Shown in pieces: positions 1 through 7,290 of a stretch of 32,295 bases of DNA. The DNA is taken from NCBI GenBank assembly GCA_003152215.1, contig PLZP01000114.1, positions 5,206 through 37,500 on the forward strand, in the 5' to 3' direction. The DNA comes from Acidimicrobiaceae bacterium. Lineage in GTDB: Bacteria > Actinomycetota > Acidimicrobiia > Acidimicrobiales > RAAP-2. How positions within the stretch are numbered: the first letter of the stretch is position 1; each line of letters begins with the position of its first letter. A program made the translations under genes and the position numbers. Below the pieces are notes generated by a model. It had not been told where the DNA came from. It ran no database searches and saw only the letters and a program-made list of their open reading frames with translations.

Positions 1-1
1 T

Positions 2-235
2 CCAACGTCGGACCCGACCGCCTTCTACCGAGCGGCGTGGGACGCGGTTACCTACCAAGTGATGGCGAGTGGCGGCGCGATCAGCCACCACCACGGTATC
101 GGACGTAATAGGGCTCGATTTGTGCCGGACGCGCTCGGTACGGCGTACCCGGTACTCACCGGCATCAAGGCGCTGCTCGACCCGCGCAACATTCTCAATC
201 CCGGTGCCCTCGGGATTGGCGGTGCACCGTGGTGA
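2..235 (+). CDS. FAD-binding oxidase, alkylglycerone-phosphate synthase-like, C-terminal fragment
   Basis: Only the last 77 residues lie in the window; the reading frame is open to the left edge and stops with TGA at 233-235. The fragment contains SHHHGIGR (codons near 86-110), the histidine-rich motif at the end of the cap domain in alkyldihydroxyacetonephosphate synthase and related VAO-type FAD oxidases. It then has LDPRNILNPG, the usual C-terminal sequence of GlcD/AGPS-like flavoproteins. The family oxidises or exchanges groups on small hydroxyacids or acyl-DHAP using FAD. The stop overlaps the GTG start of the FGGY kinase, so the two are translationally coupled and probably share a glycerol or glycerolipid-related pathway. 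The exact substrate cannot be told from the tail. Glycolate or lactate oxidase-like enzymes are the alternative. Confidence 0.8.
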   Translation, partial: PTSDPTAFYRAAWDAVTYQVMASGGAISHHHGIGRNRARFVPDALGTAYPVLTGIKALLDPRNILNPGALGIGGAPW

Positions 236-1680
236 GGGCCCTCGCCATTGACATTGGTACGACGTCGATCCGAACGGGCATTGTCGATGTCCACGGTGCC
301 GTCACGCACGTTCGCCAGGCGCCGCTCACCGTGACGACGCCCAATCCCGGCGAGGTCGAACTCGATGGAGTCGAGATTGCTCGCCTCGCTCGAGAGCTCG
401 CGACGTCCACGTTGGAGGAGTGCGATGGTGCGGAGGTCGTGGGTATCACGAACCAAAGGGCCACGACGATTGTTTTCGATCCAACGACGGGTGTGCCGGT
501 CGGGCCGGCCCTCGGTTGGCAGGACCTTCGCACCGTGATCGACTGTCTCATTCTCCAGGGCGATGGCCTTCGCCTCGCCCCGAATCAGTCGGCGACCAAG
601 GCTCGCTGGCTGGTGGCACAGTCCGGCCGCGAGTCGCGCGAACTGCGTTTTGCCACCATTGAAACGTGGGTGGCGTGGCACCTCAGTGAGGGCTCCGTGC
701 ACGCGACCGATCGATCGAACGCGGCGGTCAACGGTCTGGTGGCGTTGGACGTCAACCACTGGGACGCGAAGATTCTCTCGACGCTCGGACTTGACGTTGC
801 GATGATGCCCGCCATCGTGGACACGATGGGTCCCGTCGGCGTCGCGAGCGCACTCCCCGGTGCACCACGAATCACGGCGCTCGTCGGTGACCAGCAAGCG
901 TCGCTGTTCGGTCAATCCTGCGTGACCCAAGGCGCGAAGATCACCTTCGGTACCGGCGCAATGCTTGACATGGTTCGCGGATCAAAGGGTCCGTCGACGA
1001 TGAACCGATTCCCCTCGGGCTGCTTCCCGGTCGTGACCCACAGCAACGATGGTGTCGTGACGTGGGGCATCGAGGGCATCGTGCTCTCCGCGGGCGCATG
1101 TATTGAATGGCTGCGCGACGATCTCGGACTCATTGACGACGCCGCGCAGACCGAGTCGCTCGCGATGTCCGTGACGAGCGCCGACGGTGTCACGTTCGTC
1201 CCCGCGCTCTCGGGCCTCGGCACACCACAGTGGGACTTCGGCGCCCGCGGTGGCTTCTTTGGCATCACGAGAGGCTCGACGAAGGCCCATCTTGTGCGCG
1301 CGGTCCTCGAGGGCATTGCGCATCGCGGCGCCGACCTCGTTGACGCCGCCGAGCGAGAGACCGGCACTCGGCTCGAGGAGATCCGCGTGGACGGTGGTAT
1401 GAGTGCGAACCAGTTCTTCGTCCAATGTCTCGCAGACTTCACGGGGCTGCGCGTCGCGGTGTCGCCCGAGCGTGAGGCGACCACTCGAGGAGCGGGGCTC
1501 ATGGCGCTCGTCGCTATCGGCGCGCTCTCGCTAGAGGACGTGGAAGCGCTTTGGACGCCCAAGGACGTGTATTCGCCAGCCACGACCGACGAGGAACGCC
1601 AACGGGAGCGTGCGCGATGGTCAGCGGTCGTGCAACAAGTAGAGAAGACAATCCCGGAACTGAGTACCGTCTCCTTCTAA
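229..1680 (+). CDS. FGGY-family kinase, glycerol kinase-like
   Basis: 483 residues, close to the about 500 of GlpK. The N-terminal phosphate-binding IDIGTT is at residues 8-13. GITNQR near 70 matches the GlpK family, GDQQASLFGQ near 219 carries the likely catalytic Asp, and the second FGGY signature ending in VDGGMSANQF is at about 350-390. The enzyme class phosphorylates a polyol or sugar with ATP in the cytosol. By my alignment, two residues that contact glycerol in E. coli GlpK are changed: the Glu of NQRET is Ala here (NQRAT) and the Tyr of PYFSATK is Asn (PNQSATK). The substrate may therefore not be glycerol. Start choice: GTG at 229 or 232, both overlapping the stop of the upstream FAD oxidase. 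The gene ends in a 4-bp tail-to-tail overlap with the minus-strand reductase. Confidence 0.85.
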   Translation: MVRALAIDIGTTSIRTGIVDVHGAVTHVRQAPLTVTTPNPGEVELDGVEIARLARELATSTLEECDGAEVVGITNQRATTIVFDPTTGVPVGPALGWQDLRTVIDCLILQGDGLRLAPNQSATKARWLVAQSGRESRELRFATIETWVAWHLSEGSVHATDRSNAAVNGLVALDVNHWDAKILSTLGLDVAMMPAIVDTMGPVGVASALPGAPRITALVGDQQASLFGQSCVTQGAKITFGTGAMLDMVRGSKGPSTMNRFPSGCFPVVTHSNDGVVTWGIEGIVLSAGACIEWLRDDLGLIDDAAQTESLAMSVTSADGVTFVPALSGLGTPQWDFGARGGFFGITRGSTKAHLVRAVLEGIAHRGADLVDAAERETGTRLEEIRVDGGMSANQFFVQCLADFTGLRVAVSPEREATTRGAGLMALVAIGALSLEDVEALWTPKDVYSPATTDEERQRERARWSAVVQQVEKTIPELSTVSF

Positions 1681-2924
1681 TTCGCCCAGGGCGCTTCCTC
1701 GAGTGCGTGGACCAACGTCGTCGGTCGGTCGAGGAAGTGCTTGGACAGCATCAGTGCGCGGGGTTGTGCGAGCGTGAGTATGCCGGTTACCACCCCGCCA
1801 CGAGAGAACAACGCAATCCACTTGCCCTCCTCTGGACTTCCGTGCACGCGAACGACGTCATCGTCTGGTTGGGGGTGACCGAGCATCTGAATCTTTTTGC
1901 CGTACTGGTCAGACCAAAAATAGGGAACTAGGTATTCGCCAGCACTCTCACCGGTCGTCCAGAAGTGCGCGAGGTGGTGCGCGTGCATATTGGCAACCTC
2001 CCAATGCTCTATGCGCACGAGGTCGTCACCCATGACGTTGGGCCAACCGAAGCGCGCCACGTCGCCAATGGCGGCGATTCGTTCGGTGGCCAACAGATTC
2101 TCGTCAACGACGACGCCATTGTCGATCACGAGACCCGACTCTTCGAGCCACTCCACATTCACCACGGCGCCTACTCCGAGAATCACCATGGCAGCACTGA
2201 GCGCGGTACCGTCTTCCAAGACGACCGAAAACCCCTCGCCATCACGCAGAACGTCCGCAATGTGCTGGGAACTTCGAAGCTCCACGCCCGCGTCACCCGC
2301 GAGTCGTTCCAACCACGCCGAGACCTTCGCGCCGACGACGCCAATCAACGGCCGCGTGGCCACTTCGAGCACCAGTGGTGCGAAGCCGCGCCCCTGCAAC
2401 TGCGTGGCGACCTCAGCGCCGATAAAGCCTCCGCCAATAATGGCGACGACACTGCCGGGATCAATTCGTTCGAGTTCGTCACGAAGACGTACTTCGTCGT
2501 CACGATTTCGCAGCGCCAAGATCGACTCGTCGGCGCTGTAGGGCAGGCGACGCGCCCGCGTACCCGTGGCGATGACGATGTGCGTGCCCGTGACACTCGA
2601 ACCGTCCTCAAGGTGCACCGTCCTCGACTCGATGTCGAGTCCCACTGCCCGAACGCCGAGGCGCAGATCGACGTTCGCCGCGGTGATGCGCTCCGACGTC
2701 GCGAGCGTTGCCTTCTCAACGTCCCACTTGAGCGACAACACCTGCTTCGAGAGGGGCGGGCGGTCGTAGGGGGCGTGCCTCTCCTCGCCAAGAAGCGTCA
2801 GCGCTCCGTCGTAACCTTCGCGACGCAATGCCTCGACGAGTCGCCAACCGCCGAAGCCCGCTCCGACAATGACGACGTGATCGGAGCTTTGGAGCACGCT
2901 CAACGCGCGAACATCGCGAGCCAC
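1677..2924 (-). CDS. FAD-dependent pyridine nucleotide-disulphide / ferredoxin reductase family protein
   Basis: Up to 415 residues. There are two Rossmann dinucleotide motifs, VIVGAGFGGWR near residue 17 for FAD and AIIGGGFIGAEVA near 160 for NAD(P)H. IATGTRAR lies between them, and a GDVARF motif near 290 closes the FAD site. APYDRPPLSK near 50 is typical of the BphA4/rubredoxin-ferredoxin reductase group that passes electrons from NAD(P)H to ferredoxin or a partner oxygenase. It is the last gene of the xseA-xseB-MBL operon. The start is uncertain: GTG 2924 lies 25 bp inside the upstream gene; TTG 2903 overlaps the upstream TGA as TTGA; GTG 2897 is just past it. The TTG or second GTG fits the Rossmann start better. 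No partner ferredoxin is visible. Confidence 0.85.
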   Translation of the reverse strand: MARDVRALSVLQSSDHVVIVGAGFGGWRLVEALRREGYDGALTLLGEERHAPYDRPPLSKQVLSLKWDVEKATLATSERITAANVDLRLGVRAVGLDIESRTVHLEDGSSVTGTHIVIATGTRARRLPYSADESILALRNRDDEVRLRDELERIDPGSVVAIIGGGFIGAEVATQLQGRGFAPLVLEVATRPLIGVVGAKVSAWLERLAGDAGVELRSSQHIADVLRDGEGFSVVLEDGTALSAAMVILGVGAVVNVEWLEESGLVIDNGVVVDENLLATERIAAIGDVARFGWPNVMGDDLVRIEHWEVANMHAHHLAHFWTTGESAGEYLVPYFWSDQYGKKIQMLGHPQPDDDVVRVHGSPEEGKWIALFSRGGVVTGILTLAQPRALMLSKHFLDRPTTLVHALEEAPWAN

Positions 2925-3616
2925 TGGTCAGCGCTCGCCGGCACGAGTGCACGATTGTGCAGTCGCACGTCTCCCATCGCGGCACTCGGGTCCGACGAGT
3001 AGAGATGTCCCGGAAAGAGAACCGTCTCGTCCGATATGGCCGAGAGGCGTTGAGTAAGCGTGCGGTACATCTCTTCGGGGTCCGAGCCGGGTAAGTCGGT
3101 TCGGCCACAGCCATCGAGGAACAGTGTGTCGCCACTGATGAGTCGTCCATTCACCAGGATGCACTGACTACCCGGCGTGTGACCCGGCGTGTGCACGAGT
3201 GTCACGTCGAACGCGCCGACCTTCATCACGTCGCCGCCGACGTGCGCGACCAGTGCGTCAGCCCCGACCCCGGTGCATCTCGTGACCCACTCCACTTCGT
3301 CGGCCTGTACGTGAATAGGGACGTCCGTCGTCTCGAGGAGTTCCACAATGCCGTTGATCTGCGCGCGGCCCCCCAAACTGCCACCAACGTGGTCAGCGTG
3401 ATAGTGCGTCGCGAGCGCTCCCGTCACGCGCATCCCATCGCTCTCCACGAGGTTCACCAGTTCCTGGGGCGCGTAGGCCGGGTCAACGAGGACGGCGTCG
3501 CCCGTCTCGCGGTCCCCAAAGGCGTACGCGAAGTTCACCATTTGTTCCGCGACCGGGTCACCGACCGAGAAGTCGAGGCCGCTCAACAGTTGACGAAAGT
3601 AGAAGCGATCGGTCAT
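2900..3616 (-). CDS. MBL-fold metallohydrolase, persulfide dioxygenase / glyoxalase II-like
   Basis: 238 residues. The metal-binding THYHADH motif (HxHxDH) is near residue 70, followed by HTPGHTPGS near 138, SGDTLFLDGCGRTD near 160 and FPGH near 202. Together these give the complete ligand set of the metallo-beta-lactamase fold. The GCGRTD stretch is shared with ETHE1-type persulfide dioxygenases, which oxidise glutathione or other low-molecular-weight persulfides to sulfite using one iron. Hydroxyacylglutathione hydrolases are the closest alternative. There is no rhodanese domain. The ATG start overlaps the xseB stop by 4 bp (ATGA), and its own stop overlaps the reductase start, so it is an internal gene of a four-gene operon. 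If it is a persulfide dioxygenase, the reductase downstream could serve sulfur metabolism; that is inference. Confidence 0.85.
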   Translation of the reverse strand: MTDRFYFRQLLSGLDFSVGDPVAEQMVNFAYAFGDRETGDAVLVDPAYAPQELVNLVESDGMRVTGALATHYHADHVGGSLGGRAQINGIVELLETTDVPIHVQADEVEWVTRCTGVGADALVAHVGGDVMKVGAFDVTLVHTPGHTPGSQCILVNGRLISGDTLFLDGCGRTDLPGSDPEEMYRTLTQRLSAISDETVLFPGHLYSSDPSAAMGDVRLHNRALVPASADQWLAMFAR

Positions 3617-3825
3617 TCCGCCTCAGTAACCTTCGCGAGCCGTGGCGCGAGTTCATCGACCCTCGCCTTCGTTGCGTCGAGGCGTGATTCCAGCGTCTCG
3701 ATGATCTGCGTCGCGCGTTCGAGTTTGACGAACAGGTCGTCAACCGAGACTTCGCCTTCGTCGAAGGACGCGACAATCTCGTCGAGCTCATTCGCCGCTT
3801 CATTCCAACTCCCGATATCGCTCAT
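3613..3825 (-). CDS. xseB: exodeoxyribonuclease VII small subunit
   Basis: 70 residues, the normal size for XseB. The sequence is a charged helical hairpin: an ANELDEIVASFDEGEVSVDD region matches the conserved L..IV..LE.GE.SLD core, followed by a coiled-coil helix with LERATQIIETLESRL. XseB binds along the long coiled coil of XseA, and several copies per large subunit form the active exonuclease VII, which degrades single-stranded DNA to oligonucleotides. The ATG at 3825 overlaps the xseA stop as ATGA, and the stop overlaps the next gene the same way. Gene pairing and size make the call secure. Confidence 0.93.
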   Translation of the reverse strand: MSDIGSWNEAANELDEIVASFDEGEVSVDDLFVKLERATQIIETLESRLDATKARVDELAPRLAKVTEAE

Positions 3826-5093
3826 GACGAGGCTCCATTCTTTTCACTCACAGTAGAGTCAAACGATCCATCGCTGACCAGGACGTGCACGCTGTCACCG
3901 AGTGCGACGTCATCGAGTGAACGTACGACGGCACCGTCGCTCCTCGTCACGATCGACCAACCCTGGGCCAATCGCTTCGATGGGTCGTACGCGCCGAGCA
4001 GTTGACGGGTGCTGGCGAGCGCCTGTCCGGTGGTCGACAACAGGTGTCGGGAGTGGACGAGGAGTTGGCTGCGCGTCGCGCCGAGGTGACGTTGCTCCGA
4101 TCGCAGTCGGTCACGCACGGCGAAAATCATCGTGCGACGTCGCTCGGCCACGTATTCCGTCGCTTCGTCGAGCAACGCATTGGTTGCGTCCAGAACCTTC
4201 TGCGCCGGCACGCGCACGTGTCGGCGATGCCACCCGTCGACGAGCGCCGCAATCTCTTCGCCCAACTTGGTCGGCGTAATCGCCCGAGTGTGCGCGACCA
4301 GGTCCGCGACTGACTCATCGCCGGTATGACCGATGCCGGTGAAGACGGGGGTCGCGCACGCGGCAATGGACCGCGCGACGCGCTCGTCGTCGAACGCCGC
4401 CAGGTCGCCCTTCGATCCGCCACCGCGCACGAGGCAGATGATGTCGACGCCATGAGCGTCGAGCGCTTCAATCGCCGACACGATTTGGGGTGGCGCCGCC
4501 TCGCCCTGCACGGCGGTCTTCACGAGCACGATCGAAAAGCCGTAGCCCGAGTGCGCCAGTTGTCCGGTGAAGTCGCTGTAGCCCTCGGTCCCGGGACTGG
4601 CGACGAGGCCCACGCGCAGTGGCACGGGACTCAGCGACACTTTCTTATTCGCGTCGATGAGTCCCTCGCTGACCAGACGTGCGATGAGTTCCTGACGGCG
4701 CCGGGCCACGTCGCCCAGCAAACCCTGTACATCGATTTGGGTGATGGTGAAGCCAATTTTTCCCTGGGGGGCGTAGACATCGACGTACCCGTAGAAGTTG
4801 ACAATCACGCCCGGCGTCAACGTGACGCCTTCACTCGCCAGTTTCCTCTTGAGCGGCGCCCACTGGGTCGCCCAGCAGTGGGCGTTGAGGACCGGACGCT
4901 TGGTGTCCGACGACGTTGAGCCCGCGTCAACCAAATCGACGTACATATGACTCTTCTCGTAGACCTTGGCAATTTCGCCACGAACCCAATGGGGATGACG
5001 GCGTCCAAAGGCCGATTCGAGCTGCGTGGTCAGCAGTTGGTAGAACTCGCCAACTTCGTGCACCGTCTCAGTTATCGACACCTCGTCACTCAC
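3822..5093 (-). CDS. xseA: exodeoxyribonuclease VII large subunit
   Basis: 423 residues, the usual length. The N-terminal OB-fold region contains WVRGEIAKVYEKSHMYVDLVD (read from about residue 37). The catalytic core has GLVASPGTEGYSDF near 168, the conserved IICLVRGGGSKGDLAAFDDE near 220 and GIGHTGDESVADLVAHTRAITPTKLGE near 255. After that comes a long alpha-helical coiled coil rich in R, E and L, ending with a small C-terminal domain (AQGWSIVTRSDGA). It is the catalytic subunit for bidirectional single-stranded DNA digestion in repair. It heads the minus-strand operon. The start is GTG 5093. There is no Shine-Dalgarno sequence, but TAGCCT lies exactly 6 nt upstream, so the message is probably leaderless. 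It is divergent from rnpB. Confidence 0.95.
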   Translation of the reverse strand: MSDEVSITETVHEVGEFYQLLTTQLESAFGRRHPHWVRGEIAKVYEKSHMYVDLVDAGSTSSDTKRPVLNAHCWATQWAPLKRKLASEGVTLTPGVIVNFYGYVDVYAPQGKIGFTITQIDVQGLLGDVARRRQELIARLVSEGLIDANKKVSLSPVPLRVGLVASPGTEGYSDFTGQLAHSGYGFSIVLVKTAVQGEAAPPQIVSAIEALDAHGVDIICLVRGGGSKGDLAAFDDERVARSIAACATPVFTGIGHTGDESVADLVAHTRAITPTKLGEEIAALVDGWHRRHVRVPAQKVLDATNALLDEATEYVAERRRTMIFAVRDRLRSEQRHLGATRSQLLVHSRHLLSTTGQALASTRQLLGAYDPSKRLAQGWSIVTRSDGAVVRSLDDVALGDSVHVLVSDGSFDSTVSEKNGASS

Positions 5094-5099
5094 GTCGCG

Positions 5100-5105
5100 A
5101 GGCTA
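5100..5105 (-). promoter_or_regulatory. predicted -10 box of leaderless xseA
   Basis: Read on the minus strand the hexamer is TAGCCT, followed by cgcgac and then the GTG start of xseA. A -10 of TAnnnT form six bases before the start codon would place transcription initiation at the GTG itself. I see no convincing -35 and no ribosome binding site. The same spacing recurs before cydD, hlyIII and the EEP gene. Confidence 0.5.
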
Positions 5106-5133
5106 CCTTTTCGTTACGACCTGATTACGCTTC

Positions 5134-5162
5134 TTGTCGTTCCTGGTGAGGTGTGCCAGAAT
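5134..5162 (+). promoter_or_regulatory. predicted promoter of rnpB
   Basis: TTGTCG (5134-5139) and CAGAAT (5157-5162) are separated by 17 bases. Initiation about 7-9 bases after the -10 would fall at 5169-5171, exactly where helix P1 of the RNase P RNA begins. The fit of predicted start and RNA 5' end supports it. Confidence 0.6.
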
Positions 5163-5170
5163 TGTTTCGG

Positions 5171-5538
<368 letters not shown>

Positions 5539-5565
5539 CCAACCACCACTACTGAAAGACGAATC

Positions 5566-7290
5566 GTGTTACACCTGCCCTACCGCGAACTTCCGGTTGC
5601 GGACTCCGGCACACCTGATACGCGCTCGCCTTTTCGTTACCTGGTGTGGATTGCGCGCCAACAGAAGCTCCTCCTCTTTCTCAACGCCGTCTTCGGCATC
5701 GGATGGATGGTCAGTCAGGCCCTCATCTGGGCGTGCGTCGGCGCCGCGATCGATCACGGCGTCATTGACAAGAACGAACATGAACTCTTCCTCTGGGTCG
5801 GCGTCGTGATGGCGCTCGGACTCTTCCAGGCGGTCTGCGGGGCACTGCGCCACCAACTCGCCGTCACCAACTGGATGAATGCGGCGTACAAGACTGTCCA
5901 AGTCATTGGGCACCACGTCGCCAAGACTGGCACTGCGGTCACCGACGTCATCCCCGCCGGCGACATCGTCAACACCGTGGCCTCTGACGCCATGCGCATT
6001 GGCGGCGCCTACGACGTCTTCGCTCGATTCGCGGGCGCCATCGCCGCGTGGATCGTCGTCTCGGTCATCCTCATTTCGAGTTCCGTCGAACTCGGACTCA
6101 TCGTGTTGATCGGCGTACCGGTCCTCGCATCGCTGACGACACCGCTCATGGGGCCGCTCCACACGACCCAGGCCGCGCAGCGCGAAGCGGCGGGCCGTCT
6201 GGCGGCGCTCGGTTCAGACACCGTGGCCGGACTGCGGATCCTTCGCGGCGTCGGCGGCGAGGAAGTCTTCTTGAACAACTATCGCCGACAGAGCAACCTC
6301 GTGCGGCTGGCCGGCAATCGCATCGCATCACCTCAGGCCGGGCTCGAGTCCGGACAGGTCCTCTTGCCCGCGATACTCACCACCATTGTCACCTACCTCG
6401 GCGCACAGGACGTCATGCACGGCACACTCCAACCCGGTCAACTCGTGGCCTTCTTCGGCTACGCGACATTCCTCACGACACCGCTGCGCACCGCCATTGA
6501 GTACGTGATCTCCACGACGCGCGCGTACGTGGGAGCGGGACGAGTACTTCGCATCTTGAACATTGACCCGCTGGTCACTGAGCCCGAGTCGCCGCTTCCC
6601 TGGCCGGCGCACGTGGAGCGCCTTGACGACGACACCAGTGGCGTCTCCCTAGTTCGAGGACAGCTCGTCGCGGTCGTCACCGAAAGCCCCGAGGAGGCGA
6701 CGGCGCTCGCCGACCGACTGGGACGCTTCGTCGAGAACGTGGATGGCGTGAGCGTCAATGGCACGCCACTGGCACTCTTCTCGGTCCGCGACACCCGCGC
6801 CAACATCATCGTGAGCGAAATTGAACCGCGACTTTTCTCGGGCGAGCTGCGCTACGAACTGGTGCCCCACGGTGACGTGTCGAACGCCACCATCATGCCG
6901 GCACTGGAGGCGACGAGCTCGCTCGATATCCTCGACGCGCTCGAAGACGGCCTCGACACGCTGGTCGAAGAGCGCGGCCGCGGTTTCTCCGGTGGACAGC
7001 GCCAACGCCTCAGCCTGGTGCGCGCGATTCTGACCGAGGCGGACGTACTCATCCTCGTCGAGCCGACCTCGGCCGTCGACACCCACACCGAAGGGCGCAT
7101 CGCTGCGCGACTGCGCAACGTCCGTGGGGCGCACACGACCCTGGTCGCCACGACGAGCCCGCTGATGCTCGAAATGATGGACCTGGTCTACCTGATGGTC
7201 GACGGCACCGCCGTCGCACAGGGCACGCACCGCGAGCTCATCGCGACCTCGGCGCTCTATCGACAAACTGTGCTCCGAGAGGACTCCTGA
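5566..7290 (+). CDS. ABC exporter half (TMD-NBD) with degenerate ATP-binding site
   Basis: 574 residues. An N-terminal six-helix exporter domain spans about residues 25-310, followed by a nucleotide-binding domain. The NBD lacks a P-loop: where GxxGxGKS/T should be, near residue 370, it reads VAVVTESPEEAT. Walker B is LILVEPTSAVD near 494, with the Asp replaced by Val. The H-loop His is gone (LVATTSPLM near 525). The signature FSGGQRQRLSL near 473 is intact. This half should therefore not bind ATP canonically but can complete the partner's site. Its partner starts at the next gene with a TGATG overlap. The start is taken as GTG 5566; longer frames run back into rnpB and are rejected. Only a weak GAAAG lies upstream. 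Substrate unknown; lipids, peptides or drugs are all possible for this type. Confidence 0.88.
   Translation: MLHLPYRELPVADSGTPDTRSPFRYLVWIARQQKLLLFLNAVFGIGWMVSQALIWACVGAAIDHGVIDKNEHELFLWVGVVMALGLFQAVCGALRHQLAVTNWMNAAYKTVQVIGHHVAKTGTAVTDVIPAGDIVNTVASDAMRIGGAYDVFARFAGAIAAWIVVSVILISSSVELGLIVLIGVPVLASLTTPLMGPLHTTQAAQREAAGRLAALGSDTVAGLRILRGVGGEEVFLNNYRRQSNLVRLAGNRIASPQAGLESGQVLLPAILTTIVTYLGAQDVMHGTLQPGQLVAFFGYATFLTTPLRTAIEYVISTTRAYVGAGRVLRILNIDPLVTEPESPLPWPAHVERLDDDTSGVSLVRGQLVAVVTESPEEATALADRLGRFVENVDGVSVNGTPLALFSVRDTRANIIVSEIEPRLFSGELRYELVPHGDVSNATIMPALEATSSLDILDALEDGLDTLVEERGRGFSGGQRQRLSLVRAILTEADVLILVEPTSAVDTHTEGRIAARLRNVRGAHTTLVATTSPLMLEMMDLVYLMVDGTAVAQGTHRELIATSALYRQTVLREDS

Noticed and set aside
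52..930. Long minus-strand open frame (292 codons)
   Set aside because: It is antisense to the FGGY kinase, arginine/histidine-rich and without any family motif; a high-GC shadow.
1965..3002. Plus-strand open frame of 345 codons
   Set aside because: It lies antisense to the FAD reductase and MBL genes, both of which have full motif sets; composition is that of a shadow frame.
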